Under the pieces are notes generated by a model. That model was not told the DNA's origin. It ran no database searches and saw only the letters and a list, made by a program, of their open reading frames with translations. From contig NC_090319.1 in assembly GCF_040869045.1 (NCBI RefSeq), positions 64,080,779 to 64,144,778 of the forward strand: DNA of 64,000 bases, in the 5' to 3' direction. A program made the position numbers and the translations under genes. Shown here in pieces: positions 52,675-64,000 of the stretch (position 1 is the first letter of the stretch; the number at the start of each line of letters is the position of its first letter). This DNA comes from Eurosta solidaginis (lineage: Eukaryota > Arthropoda > Insecta > Diptera > Tephritidae).

Positions 52675-53641
52675 CTCAGAGAAAAAATCGTTCTAAAACT
52701 AACGAAACAACTTCAAAATTAAGAACATTCGTTGAGAAAAATCTGTTAAGTACGTTTTTTCTTAACTCGTGACCGATGGGCTTGTTTTAAGAACAGTTTT
52801 TCCAAGCACACCGTTCGTATTTTGTGAACAGTTTGGTATTGATGGTGTGAACCTTCTGTGTTCATTTCAAGCACTACCTGGGCTTGATTTAAGATTTTTC
52901 GTTTTCACGCTTCGAGAACGATTTGGGGCCGATTTAACAGTTTTCGGTCTCAATTCAAGAACGGTTTGTGCTTGATCACTGGCGGGAGTGGGAAGGTACC
53001 ATTTATTTATTTTTTTATTAATAAATATTTTTTTGTCATTAATAAAAATATTAATAAAAAAAATTATTATTAAATGCCAAAATACGCATAATATGCATTT
53101 TTTCGTATATTTCTCTTATTGAGAAATTCTTCTTATTTGATGATGCAATCTGAATATATATTTAAAATATTGCATAACAAGATTAAGAATTACCTGTGCA
53201 TATGTGAATGGAAAAATAAGAGTTAAAAAAATAGAATATAAAAAAATTGTTTTAAAAAACTTCAGAGATTGACGGTGATCGAACTCGCACCACGCGATCG
53301 CAACTTCAACATCATAGCCGCTGGGCCACTACAACTGCTTGATGACTTGTGCCAAATGTTGTATTTAACATTGTAGTGCACACTAATTATACCGTTTCTT
53401 TTTTCTTGAACTTAATTTAAGAACATTGTTCTTAATTTAAGAGCATTGTTCTCATTAATAGAACATTTGTTCATATTGTAAGACCAGCCGTTTTATTTTC
53501 AAGAAAATGGTTGTCAGCTCAAGAACAAGGTTGTTGTTTTGAGAACAGGTCTTTCGTTTTTCAAGAACAAAAAAGTTAAAAAATGAAAAGCTTGAATTGA
53601 GTCCGGTGGTGGTGGATTTTAGAACGGCGTTTTTCTCTGAG
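52675..53641. mobile_element. Candidate inverted-repeat transposon with a tRNA-like insert
   Basis: Ends CTCAGAGAAAAAATCGTTCTAAAA (52675-52698) and, inverted, 53617-53641, differing in a few bases. The interior is rich in AAGAACA/TGTTCTT motifs (53400-53575) and lacks a transposase. The target duplication is not clear, so the superfamily is undetermined. Confidence 0.5.
53271..53346 (-). repeat. tRNA-like sequence (SINE head or tRNA pseudogene)
   Basis: On the minus strand TGGCCCAGCGG matches the box A consensus fully. About 33 bp on, GAGTTCGATCACC is close to box B. A clean cloverleaf with acceptor stem is not obvious, so it is more likely a SINE head or pseudogene than a working tRNA gene. 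Confidence 0.45.
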
Positions 53642-54522
53642 TGACGCCTTAAGGAAGGTTGCGACTTTGGAGATTCAAGAACTATACATTTTACAAAATT
53701 TCTCAAAGGTTGGATAGTGATTGGAGAATGAAGTTGGATAACAACTAGAGAACTATACGATTTAAGAATGATTAAATAATGATATTGGATATCACCTCCG
53801 GTACTAGATATATTTCGCTGGAGGAATATTCTTTCATTGTTTGTTGGGTAAACATAATCCAGCTGTTGCCGTATCTACACGTTATCTACATAGATAATAA
53901 AAAAAAAAGTGTTGCCGCACAAAAAAGTCTACACCAAAGGCGGCCTTTAACTGAAAAATTGCTCAGTAGTTTAACAGGAGTTTAAATTTGACTAGAATTT
54001 AAGCAAACTTAGTTTAAGCTTAGCTTAACCAACTACTGAAAATCCGGGCCTTATAGAACTACAAAGAATTAACCAATGTTGTCTATTAGTATGAATTAAG
54101 CGGTGATTGCCCTCATTGCATTGTATGAAAACATTTATTTGATGAAATTTTTAATTTATAATTTATTTAATACATATAATTTGTTTCTAAACAACCCTCT
54201 CTTATTACTTTTTTTTATCATTGCTAATTACATATCTCTTTGTTGTACTACAAAAGATCTTAGATCTTATTGTACTAATATTCTTTTTGCAATAAATGAA
54301 AATGAAATGAATTGGCGTCCAAAAGCTTTCATCCTTAAGTCTAGCCAATTTTGCTAAATCCAAAATTAATATATCCGCTATTTTGAATTTCGGTATGGGT
54401 ATGCAGTGAGTGTTCTGTAATCAAAGTTAGTCATATTTTTAGTACTAGAGTTCGCCCAGTGGATGAAACTCAACCACTGCAGTGGTCACTCATTACACCA
54501 CATAGAACAATAGTACACCATA
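53642..54522. other. Non-coding; partial repeat of the region downstream of protease-homologue copy 1
   Basis: 54090-54170 matches 5630-5715 (GAATTAAG-GG, ATGAAAACATTTATTTGA, TTTATAATTTATTTAATA). 53990-54050 has a CTACTGAAAATCCGGGCC terminus-like sequence. No gene. Confidence 0.4.
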
Positions 54523-54700
54523 ATCCTTCCTTTCTTCCTTTTTCTTATTTTCATTACCTTTCCATTTCTCTCCTTCACTTTCCTTTCTTTACGTTTACCC
54601 TCATATCTCTTCCTTTCCTTTTTTTCCTTTCCTCTCTTTTCTTTAATTTCCTTTCATTTATTTTCCTTTCCTTTCTTTTCTATTATTTTGCTTTCTGACT
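54523..54700. repeat. Polypyrimidine tract (TTTCC-rich)
   Basis: Strand-biased C/T run with CCTTTC and TTTCCTTT units over about 180 bp. Confidence 0.8.
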
Positions 54701-54784
54701 TTATACGGACACCAAGGAATCGTGTACTTTCCTGAACATATGAATATACGAAACCTAAACCAATTTTAAATTCATTGTTGAATG

Positions 54785-54852
54785 CAGTGGCGTAGTGAGG
54801 TTTTCTTGCGCCCGGGAAATATTTGTTTGACGCACCCCCCCCCCCCCCCCCC
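54785..54852. repeat. hAT-type terminus candidate followed by poly(C)
   Basis: CAGTGGCGTAGTGAGG then TTGCGCCCGGG matches the common CAGTGGCGTAG ends of hAT elements. A run of 18 C follows (54835-54852). It could be the 3' end of the minus-strand hAT relic at 57505-63260. Confidence 0.5.
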
Positions 54853-55497
54853 ACCCAACGCACACTAGATTACCAAAACAATATGATCTTATACATATAT
54901 TCAAAAATTAATAAACCAGTGAAGTCGTAGGCTGAAGAATGATACAAATATTACAAGGTAAAACGCATGAACCAATAAACAGATCCCGCATTAAAAAATT
55001 AGAGAGCAAAAAATCATAGTTAGCTCTGACATAAATTTTCTCAGAGTGATGTCACGCCTTTGATGTTTCATTGCTGAAGTAGTGTTCGGAATTTATTCCA
55101 ATCGGAATATTTTGCTCCGCTCTTACCTCCTACTACATTTTTTATGTCAAAGATTTATTTGGATCGAGTTTAAAACTAAATAGTATTATCTACTACCTAA
55201 AATGTTTGGTTGAAGTTTTCATTGTATACGTATGAAAAGCTGATTGTTTACATGTGACGATTGGATGAAATGACCTGAATTCATTGTACGTGTCTTAAGA
55301 CGTATTTGTTCACATTTAATTACAGTTTTTGTTTTTTTTTAAGTACGGAATGAAAAATAAGGAGTAAAATGTAAGCAAAAAATGTGTCCGGACGCGATCT
55401 GTAAATCCTGCTATACAGCACTTCTTGAAGCTGTATATAAAAATGAAGTACATTGTGTCAGCTAACCCTATTTGGTGATACTAGTCGTCAATTGGGA

Positions 55498-55920
55498 TCA
55501 CCAAAAAAAGTGACGTACAAAGGTCACGATGACAGCAAATACTTCGTATTGTCCACATATACTGCAAGACCCACTTTTTTGCTTCTTTATCTTATACCAA
55601 CTCTTCGCCTCCATGTTTGAACAGGTCGGCGGGTATTCCGTCATTACTTGGCACCTTTTTTTTAGCCGGGATATTGGCATTCTCACTTCGCCATAGTTGA
55701 ATGCTGGAGCGTCAGTTACCAGGTCGGCATTATCGTTCCTGCAGGAATCTGCGACGCGGTCTTAAAACCTTCTGTCATTAAAAGAGCATGAAATATGTAT
55801 GGTAAACCGAAAATAATAATAATAATAGTATTGTTTTCGCGATAAATGTCCGGGGAGATAGAGCCCACTTTTCTTCCAGAATGTGGTTTGCTACTGGGAA
55901 CCATAATTGGTCATCGTACA
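55498..55920 (-). pseudogene. Broken copy of the unidentified frame at 23862
   Basis: Two offset frames (55498-55686 and 55716-55904) together correspond to the 147-residue frame of unit 1. They are split by an indel near 55700 and altered at the C-terminus by a 6-bp loss near 55515. Confidence 0.3.
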
Positions 55921-56513
55921 TATTTTAGCCCGACTCCATCTGCATCTGATAAGGCATATAACTTTTTTGCTTAGAAACATTTCATCGCCAAAACATAATC
56001 GAGGGTTTGCCAAGCCACAAAATCATTTTGATCTTAGTTGTTCGCACGATTTCAAAAAAGGAAGAACAAATATAATCCGAAAATATAATTTTCACTTCGG
56101 CGTAGTCGTTTACTCTGGTGACACTTTTAAATACTCCGAACACTGGTAGCGAAATATGAGAGAAATGTATTAAATCGGTATATTTCAAAAGCGCTACGTC
56201 ATCAAACTTTTTTATCAAATTCGATTACAAATACAACAATTCCGGAATGCGTGATCTTGGCTCATTTGTTTATGGGTAAAACGGGTGAGAGTCAAATGAC
56301 GTTTACAAAAATTGGCTCTCATATTTTGTTATTTTATTTTGGTTTTGTTTTCATTACAAAAAAATTTACATAAGCAAACATTATATTTTTATTTTATTAT
56401 ATTAAATATTTTTACGTTAAGCTCAAACTCTTTTATGGGAACCACCGAATTCTTAATCGGAGCGTAATCATTTTGGTTGAAAAGCCATCAGAACGGAGGG
56501 GAAGGTATCATAA

Positions 56514-57500
56514 CTCTGGCACCCTCATCCTGAAATATTGGAAACATTGCACTCGTTGCTGAACGACAACAACGGAGGGAGCTTCATTTCCCGGCGGGTT
56601 GAAAGGCTTAGAGGAGGCAGTTCATGGCTCTGCGAATGCAGACTGGAATCAACAAAAGAAAACTATGCTGTAAAATAAACATTTATATCCCTTGTCTCTT
56701 CAAATTTTTCACATCACAGGACTTGGTACTGATTTAATGTACATACTGCCATATTGTTCATGACGTGGACCTTGCACATAACACAACAACTGGACAGCCA
56801 CTTCGATGTCATAAGGTTACTACTGTGGAACTCCAACAACTTTTGGTTGTGATACAAAACAAATGCATCCGAAATTGCATACAATGCACAAAGATGCATC
56901 AAAATCCTCAAATCGCTGCAACCGAGAAAGTTGCAGGGCTGCCAAATTTCCCACTTAGAACTGCCACGGAATATCTTCTTAAGACGTCTGAGCACCGGGC
57001 ATCCCAAAAAATAATTGATTGATGTAGTTGCACCTCCAAGGTAGATAAGAAGACAGCTGCATAAGCCCTATGACGAGATCTGGTGTAGTACGATCCAGAA
57101 CAACACGAACGCAGAGTCTGTGATTTCCCTCAAAGTCAGGCTCCCGCCTTTGCAGACATCGCCGAAGAAGAATGCACACTTCCGAAGGATATGCGCGTTT
57201 TTCTTCCCCAAAATCGATGTCTATGTATGGCCCCAGCCTGGTGTATAGCACAAATCATCCATTCGTCTGTAATTGGGAACATAAATCTGTAATAGCAACT
57301 TCTTTTTGGTAAAACCATATTGGAACTGCACGATTCCTGACCTCTGTTAGAGGATTTAATTAAAGTTTTTTGAGTGTTCTAACCTATTAACCCAGGCGAG
57401 GGATTTGTACAACAAAAGTAAGAACCATACATGGACGGACGGGAAAAAGACTATGCCGCCCAGTTCCGTCGCCACAAACAGGAAAATGTATATGTATGTT
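56514..57500. repeat. Dispersed segment, copy 3 of 3
   Basis: Matches 24895-25855 closely and 7377-8400 less closely. Confidence 0.75.
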
Positions 57501-57504
57501 CGCA

Positions 57505-57791
57505 GCTAGCAATTGATGCTAAGATAGTCAAGAGTATTTGAAGTGCCACTCGCAAGTTTGGAAAAACATTTTCTTCATACGAGATTATAAAAGTGAGTAA
57601 TTCTAACGGAGTTTTAGGTCAAATTTCTTTTCTTACTGCGAAGTAATATTTTGCAGTTAATATTTCGATAAAAATTTCTGATCCATCGAAATATTATTAT
57701 AAAATACACCCAAGTTTTTACAATTTCTTTCTAAGTCGTTATTATTCTTGTTTAACAAATTTCCAACGTATAAGAGAAATCCAAATTAAAC
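57505..57791 (-). pseudogene. hAT C-terminal relic, unit 2
   Basis: Counterpart of 25860-26152, likewise cut by the start of a Helentron. Confidence 0.58.
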
Positions 57792-57902
57792 AAGTAAGGA
57801 AGGCTAAGTTCGGGTGTAACCGATGTAACATTACATACTCAGTTGAGAGCTGTGGAGACAAAGTAAGGGAAATCACCATGTTGTAAAAGGAACCTAGGGT
57901 AA

Positions 57903-60900
57903 CCCTGGAATGTGTTTGTATGACAGGTGTATCAAATGGAAGGTATTAAAGAGTATTTTAAGAGGAAGTGGGCCATAGATCTATAGATGGACGCCATTTA
58001 GGGATATCGCCATAAAGGTGGACCAGGCCTGACTCGAGCATTTGTTTGTATGATATGGGTATCAAATGAAATGTGTTAATGATAATTTTAAAAGGGAGTG
58101 GGCCTAAGTTCTATAGGTGGACGTCTTTTCGAGATATCGCCATTAAGGTGGACCAGGGGTGACTCTAGAATTTATTTTGTACGATATGGGTATTAAATAA
58201 AAGGTATTAATGAGTATTTTAAAAGAGCGTGGGTCAAAGTTCTATATATGTACGCCTTTTCGAGATATCGCCATAAAGATGGACAAGGGGTGACTCTAGA
58301 ATTTGTTTGTACGATATGAGTATCAAATGAAAGGTGTTAATGAGTATTTTAAGAGGGCGTGGGCCTTAGTTCTATATGTGGACGCCTTTTCGAGATATCG
58401 CCAAAAACGTGGACCAGGGGTGACTCTAGAATTTGTTTGTACTATATGAGTATCAAATGAAAGGTGTTAATGAGTATTTTAAAAGGGAGTGGGCCTAAGT
58501 TCTATAGGTGGACGCATTTCGGAATATCGTTATAAAAGTGGACCTGGGTTGACTCTAGAATGCGTTTGTACAATATGGGTATCAAATGAAAGGTGCTAAT
58601 GAGTATTTTAAAAGGGTGTGGGCCTTAGTTCTATAGGTGGACGCCTTTTCGAGATATCTCCATAATAGTAGACCAGGGGTGACTCTAGAATTTGTTTGTA
58701 CGATATGGGTATCAAATTAAAGGTGTTAATGAGTGTTTAAAAAGGGAGTGGGCCTTAGTTCTATAGGTGGATGCCCTTTCGAAATATCGCCATAAAGGTG
58801 GGAAGGGGGTGACTCTAGAATTTTTGTGTACGATATGGGTATCAAATGAAAGGTATTAATGAGTATTTTAAAAGGGGGTGGATCTTAGTTCTATAGGTGG
58901 ACGCCTTTTCGAGATATCGCCATAAAGGTGGACCAGGGGTGACTCTAGAATTTGTTTGTACGATATGGGTATCAAATGAAAGGTGTTAATGAGTATTTTA
59001 AAAAGGGCGTGGGCCTTAGTTCTATAGGTGGACGCCTTTTCGAGATATCGACATAAAGGTGGACCAGGGGTGACTCTAGAATTTGTTTGTACAATATGGG
59101 TACCAAATGAAAGGTGTTAATGAGTGTTTTAAAAGGGAGTGGGCCTTAGTTCTATAGGTGGACGCCTTTTCGAGATATCGACATAAAGGTGGACCAGGGG
59201 TGACTCTAGAATTTATTTGTACAATATGGGTACCAAATGAAAGGTGTTAATAGGTGTTTTAAAAGGGAGTGGGCCTTAGTTCTATAGGTGGACGCCTTTT
59301 CGAGATATCTCCATAAAGGTAGACCAGGGGTGACTCTGTTTTTTGTTTGTACGATATGGGTACCAAATGAAAGGTGTTAATGAGTGTTTTAAAAGGGAGT
59401 GGGCCTTAGTTCTATAGGTGGATGCCCTTTCGAAATATCGCCATAAAGGTGGGAAGGAGGTGACTCTAGAATTTTTGTGTACGATATGGGTATCAAATGA
59501 AAGGTATTAATGAGTATTTTAAAAGGGTGTGGGCCTTAGTTCTATAGGTGGACGCCTTTTCGAGATATCGCCATAAAGGTGGACCAGGGGTGACTCTAGA
59601 ATTTGTTTGTACAATATGGGTACCAAATGAAAGGTGCTGATGAGTGTTTTAAAAGGGAGTGGGCCTTAGTTCTATAGGTGGACGCCTTTTCGAGATATCG
59701 ACATAATGGTGGACCAGGGGTGACTCTAGAATTTATTTGTACAATATGGGTACCAAATGAAAGGTGTTAATGGGTGTTTTAAAAGGGAGTGGGCCTTAGT
59801 TCTATAGGTGGACGCCTTTTCGAGATATCTCCATAAAGGTGGACCAGGGGTGACTCTAGAATTTGTTTGTACGATATGGGTATCAAATGAAAGGTGTTAA
59901 TGAGTGTTTTAAAAGGGAGTGGGCCTTAGTTCTATAGGTGGATGCCCTTTCGAAATATCGCCATAAAGGTGGGAAGGAGGTGACTCTAGAATTTTTGTGT
60001 ACGATATGGGTATCAAATGAAAGGTATTAATGAGTATTTTAAAAGGGTGTGGGCCTTAGTTCTATAGGTGGACGCCGTTTCGAGATATCGCCATAAAGGT
60101 GGACCAGGGGTGACTCTAGAATTTGTTTGTACAATATGGGTACCAAATGAAAGGTGCTGATGAGTGTTTTAAAAGGGAGTGGGCCTTAGTTCTATAGGTG
60201 GACGCCTTTTCGAGATATCGACATAAAGGTGGACCAGGGGTGACTCTAGAATTTATTTGTACAATATGGGTACCAAATGAAAGGTGTTAATGGGTGTTTT
60301 AAAAGGGAGTGGGCCTTAGTTCTATAGGTGGACGCCTTTTCGAGATATCTCCATAAAGGTAGACCAGGGGTGACTCTAGAATTTGTTTGTACGATATGGG
60401 TACCAAATGAAAGGTGTTAATGAGTATTTTAAGAGGGCGTGGGCCTTAGTTCTATATGTGGACGCCTTTTCGAGATATCGACAAAAACGTGGACCAGGGG
60501 TGACTCTAGAATTTGTTTGTACAATATGGGTACCAAATGAAAGGTGTTAATGATTGTTTTAAAAGGGAGTGGGCCTTAGTTCTATAGGTGGACGCCTTTT
60601 CGAGATATCTCCATAAAGGTGGACCAGGGTGACTCTAGAATTTGTTTGTACGATATGGGTATCAAATGAAAGGTGTTAATGAGTATTTTAAAAGGGCGTG
60701 GGTCTTAGTTCTATAGGTGGACGCCTTTTCGAGATATCTCCATAAAGGTAGACCAGGGGTGACTCTAGAATTTGTTTGTACGATATGGGTATCAAATGAA
60801 AGGTGTTAATGAGTGTTTTAAAAGGGAGTGGGCCTTAGTTCTATAGGTGGATGCCCTTTCGAAATATCGCCATAAAGGTGGGAAGGGGGTGACTCTAGAA

Positions 60901-61620
60901 TTTTTGTGTACGATATGGGTATCAAATGAAAGGTATTAATGAGTATTTTAAAAGGGTGTGGGCCTTAGTTCTATAGGTAAACGCCTTTTCGAGATATCGC
61001 CATAAAGGTGGACCAGGGGTGACTCTAGAATTTGTTTGTACGATATGGGTATCAAATGAAAGATGTTAATGAGTGTTTTAAAAGGGCGTGGGCCTTAGTT
61101 CTATAGGTGGATGCTTTTTCGAGATATCGACATAAAGGTGGACCAGGGGTGACTCTAGAATTTGTTTATACGATATGGGTATCAAATGAAAGGTGTTAAT
61201 AAGTATTTTAAAAAGGAGTGGGCCTTAGTTCTATAGGTGGATGCCTTTTCGAGATATCGCCATAAAGGTGGACCAGGGGTGACTCTAGAATTTTTTTGTA
61301 GGATATGGGTATCAAATGAAAGGTGTTAATGAGTATTTTAAAAAGGCGTGGGTGGACGCCTTTTCGAGATATCGACATGAAGGTGGACCAGGGGTGATTC
61401 TAGAATTTGTTTGTACGATATGGGTATCAAATGAAAGGTGTTAATGAGTATTTTAAAAAGGAGTGGGCCTTAGTTCTATATGTGGACGCCTTTTCGAGAT
61501 ATCGCCATAAACGTGGACCAGGGGTGACTCTAGAATGTGTTTGTACGATATGGGTATCAAATTAAAGGTATTAATGAGGGTTTTAAAAGGGAGTGGCCCT
61601 TAGTTGTATATGTGAAGGCG
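57903..61620. repeat. 130-bp satellite array of Helentron C
   Basis: About 28-29 monomers. A marker monomer with GGATGCCCTTTCGAAATATCG and GTGGGAAGG occurs near 58770, 59421, 59941 and 60850 (steps of about 651, 520 and 909, that is 5, 4 and 7 monomers). The longer-period pattern is unlike the trimer/dimer patterns of arrays A and B. The final monomers (61240-61620) again match those of array B. Confidence 0.9.
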
Positions 61621-62967
61621 TTTTCGAGATATCTACCAAAATGTGGACCAGGGTGATCCAGAACATCATCTGTCGGGTACCGCTAATTTATTTATATATG
61701 TAATACCACGTACAGTATTCCTTCCAAGATTCCAAGGGCTTTTGATTTCGCCCTGCAAAACTTTTTCATTTTCTTCTACTTAATATGGTAGGTGTCACAC
61801 CCATTTTACCAAGTTTTTTTCTAAAGTTATATTTTGCGTCAATAGACCAATACAATTACCATGTTTCATTCCTTTTTTCGTATTTGGTATATAATTATGG
61901 CATTTTTTTCATTTTTCGTAATTTTCGATATCGAAAAAGTAGGCGTGGTCATAGTCGGATTTCGGCCATTTTTTACACCAATACAAAGTGAGTTCAGATA
62001 AGTACGTGAACTGAGTTTAGTAAAGATATATCGATTTTTGCTCAAGTTATCGTGTTAACGGCCGAGCGGAAGGACAGACGGTCGACCGTGTATAAAAACT
62101 GGGCGTGGCTTCAACTGATTTCGCCCTTTTTCACAGAAAACAGTTATCGTCCTAGGAGCTAAGCCTGTACCAAATTTCACAAGGATTGGTTAATTTTTGT
62201 TCGACTTATGGCATTAAAATTATTCTAGACAAATTAAATGAAAAAGGGCGGAGCCACGCCCATTTTGAAATTTTCTTTTATTTTTTTAATTTTGTTGCAC
62301 CATATCATTACTGGAGTTGAATGTTCGCATAATTTACTTATATGCTGTAAAAATATTAACTTTTCTTTTAAAATTTGAATTTAAAAAAAATTTTTTTAAA
62401 AAGTGGGCGTGGTCGTTCTCCGATTTTGCTAATTTTTATTAAGCAGACATAAACTAATAAGAGTAACGTTCCTGCCAAATTATATCATGATACCTTCAAC
62501 GACTGCCAAATTACAGCTTGCAAAACTTCTAAATTACCTACATTTAAGTGGGCGGTGCCACGTCCATTGTCCAAAATTTTACTAGTTTTCTATTCTGCGT
62601 CATAAGCTCAACTCACATACCAAGTTTCATCGCTTAATGCGTATTTGGTAATGAATTATCGCACTTTTTCGATTTTTCGAAATTTTCGATATCGAAAAAG
62701 TGGGCGTGGTTATTGTCCGATATCGTTCATTTTAGGAACCTACATACCAAATTTTATCAAGATACCTCAAAATTTACTCAAGTTATCGTGTTAACGGACA
62801 GGCGGACGGACGGACGGACATGGCTCAATCGAATTTTTTTTCGATACTGATGATTTTGATATATGGAAGTCTATATCTATCTCGATTCCTTTATACCTGT
62901 ACAAGCAACCGTTATGCAATCAAAGTTAATATACTCTGTGAGCTCTGCTCAACGGAGTATAAAAATT
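61621..62967 (+). other. Helentron C 3' body
   Basis: Same body as 22031-23289 and 29500-30750, the least deleted of the three. A 35-bp stretch (AATAGCGGTCTGAGATGAGTGCCC in B) is missing near 62735. Confidence 0.75.
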
Positions 62968-63260
62968 ATTTAGTGTTGTAAATCTTGTACGTATTTCTTG
63001 TTGGAGACGATCGAAAACACTTTTTATAACGTGAGAAATTTCACATTCTGAGGAAAGACTCTAGCCGATTCTCCGAGCTTTTTGCGGCGCCTTCTTACAC
63101 GGTTTACTATATCAATATCCCATTTTTAACAAAGAGACTTCGCTTTTTCTTTTGCTTCTTCACAGAGTTTCTCGAATTTCACAAAGTTCAGTCCCTAAGG
63201 ATTTAAGACCATCATACGCTTCTCTAAAATTCATCCCCGGATCTTGTAATATGAGCTACA
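62968..63260 (-). pseudogene. hAT middle relic, unit 2
   Basis: Counterpart of 30751-31045, with the same SECEISHVMKSVF-like and RRRRKK-like pieces in broken frames. Confidence 0.58.
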
Positions 63261-64000
63261 CACGCTTAAAATTTTTTATGTAACGATGCACGTGTGTATG
63301 GTACACATTGAGACAGGGCGCATATTACATGGTCGTTCTAAGTCTGTGTTCGCCTGGGGTTACCGCGAGGAAGCCCACCCTACCTTGGATCGCTCCTTTT
63401 TAAATTCCTATACTTACGCGATCCCTTTGGTGTGACTCCAATTCCGGTTCCCTTCCCCATCTTCCCCTTCTTCAAGAATATTGAACTTACACCAACATAT
63501 CGTTTACATCAAATAATACAAAAAAAAACATTTTTATTGACAATATTGTTTTACATAGGTGCCATTTTAAACATTCAAGGCATTTTCAAGCTTCTGAAGA
63601 TCCCTCACCAAAACAAAATTCACCGCCCTTAGTTAGGCAATCTGCCTCCGAAAATTTACTAGGCTACCTACACCCTACCTCAAAGAGCTCTTCTAGATCG
63701 GTCAGGGAACCTATGCCCGGCCTTTTGCCAGCATCAACAAACAAAATTTTAAATTCGCGGCTATTTACTTTGGAGGGAGAGACCCACAAGCGTACAGGTC
63801 AGTTATATTTAAGGATATACAAACATTTTCTTTCTTAACATACAACAAATTTTCTTGAAGTCTCTTATCACGTATCGGTCGTGCGACTTTAAAGGGCAAT
63901 TCACAAAATTTATGTACAGAAAATTTACGAAATGTACATATATTCTGAATGACAATTTACGACACATATCTGCTGGAGAACATTCCTGAATATATTTTTA
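63261..64000. other. Non-coding remainder of duplicated unit 2
   Basis: Matches 31046-31815; nothing recognised. Confidence 0.45.

Larger units (their letters stand above)
57792..62967 (+). mobile_element. Helentron/DINE-1-like element C with internal satellite
   Basis: Same insertion point as Helentron B relative to the hAT relic. The start is AAGTAAGGAAGGCTAAG, with a 4-bp duplication in the palindrome (CCGATGTAACATT). The array is 57903-61620, the 3' body follows, (GGAC)n lies at 62796-62820, and the end is CTCTGCTCAACGGAGTATAAAAATT, one mismatch in the inverted repeat. Confidence 0.82.
54903..64000. repeat. Segmental duplication, unit 2
   Basis: Second copy of 23290-31829, with the same order: unknown frame region, dispersed segment copy 3 (56514-57500), hAT relic, Helentron C, hAT relic and flank. 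It runs off the window end. Confidence 0.9.

Noticed and set aside
53271..53346. Functional tRNA gene
   Set aside because: Box A and B look good, but no full cloverleaf with acceptor stem and anticodon arm could be drawn by eye.

Overview
The window looks like intergenic or pericentromeric DNA from a higher dipteran, most likely a tephritid fruit fly. The clues are AT-rich single-exon gene architecture, dipteran-type gypsy and R1-clade retrotransposons, and a Helentron/DINE-1-like family with (GGAC)n microsatellite tails. Species assignment is inference. Host coding content is very low: one apparently intact small secreted serine-protease homologue (4752-5441) and a second, truncated copy (51114-51758). 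Nearly everything else is transposable elements, often nested, plus satellite DNA and segmental duplications.

Layout. 147-3897: Ty3/gypsy copy with intact LTRs and a 4-bp target duplication, but with most of pol deleted. 4310-7370: protease-homologue block, followed by a piggyBac-type MITE that carries a Harbinger-type MITE. 7377-8821: segment shared with two other places, then the tail of a Helentron. 8825-11380: gypsy pol fragment. 11382-12266: two oppositely oriented SINEs. 12420-13092: degenerate repeat of about 160 bp. 13096-23289: Helentron A, holding a 130-bp satellite array and split by a full-length R1-clade non-LTR element (13431-18791). 23290-31829: duplicated unit 1, containing Helentron B inserted in a hAT relic. 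31830-41322: second gypsy (minus strand) with a nested solo LTR, a foldback-like insert and an RTE-like fragment. 42287-47080: two hAT relics, one holding an element with long inverted repeats and 199-bp tandem repeats. 47626-49340: remnant of an uncharacterised arthropod gene family split by a short Helentron. 49899-52530: Helentron F and the second protease-homologue block. 52675-53641: an inverted-repeat element. 54903-64000: duplicated unit 2 with Helentron C.

How it fits together. The order of nesting gives a relative history. hAT relics came first, Helentrons landed in them, and the whole 9-kb unit was then duplicated. After that the internal satellite arrays of the two copies diverged into different higher-order patterns. 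Gypsy and R1-clade elements landed later, as their clean target duplications show. The protease-homologue genes were carried in a separate duplication whose downstream part differs by an inversion and by MITE content.

The strongest candidate for something under-described is the Helentron family that carries long 130-bp satellite arrays with copy-specific higher-order repeats. Next is the element at 44604-46577 with long inverted repeats and an alternating 199/200-bp tandem array.
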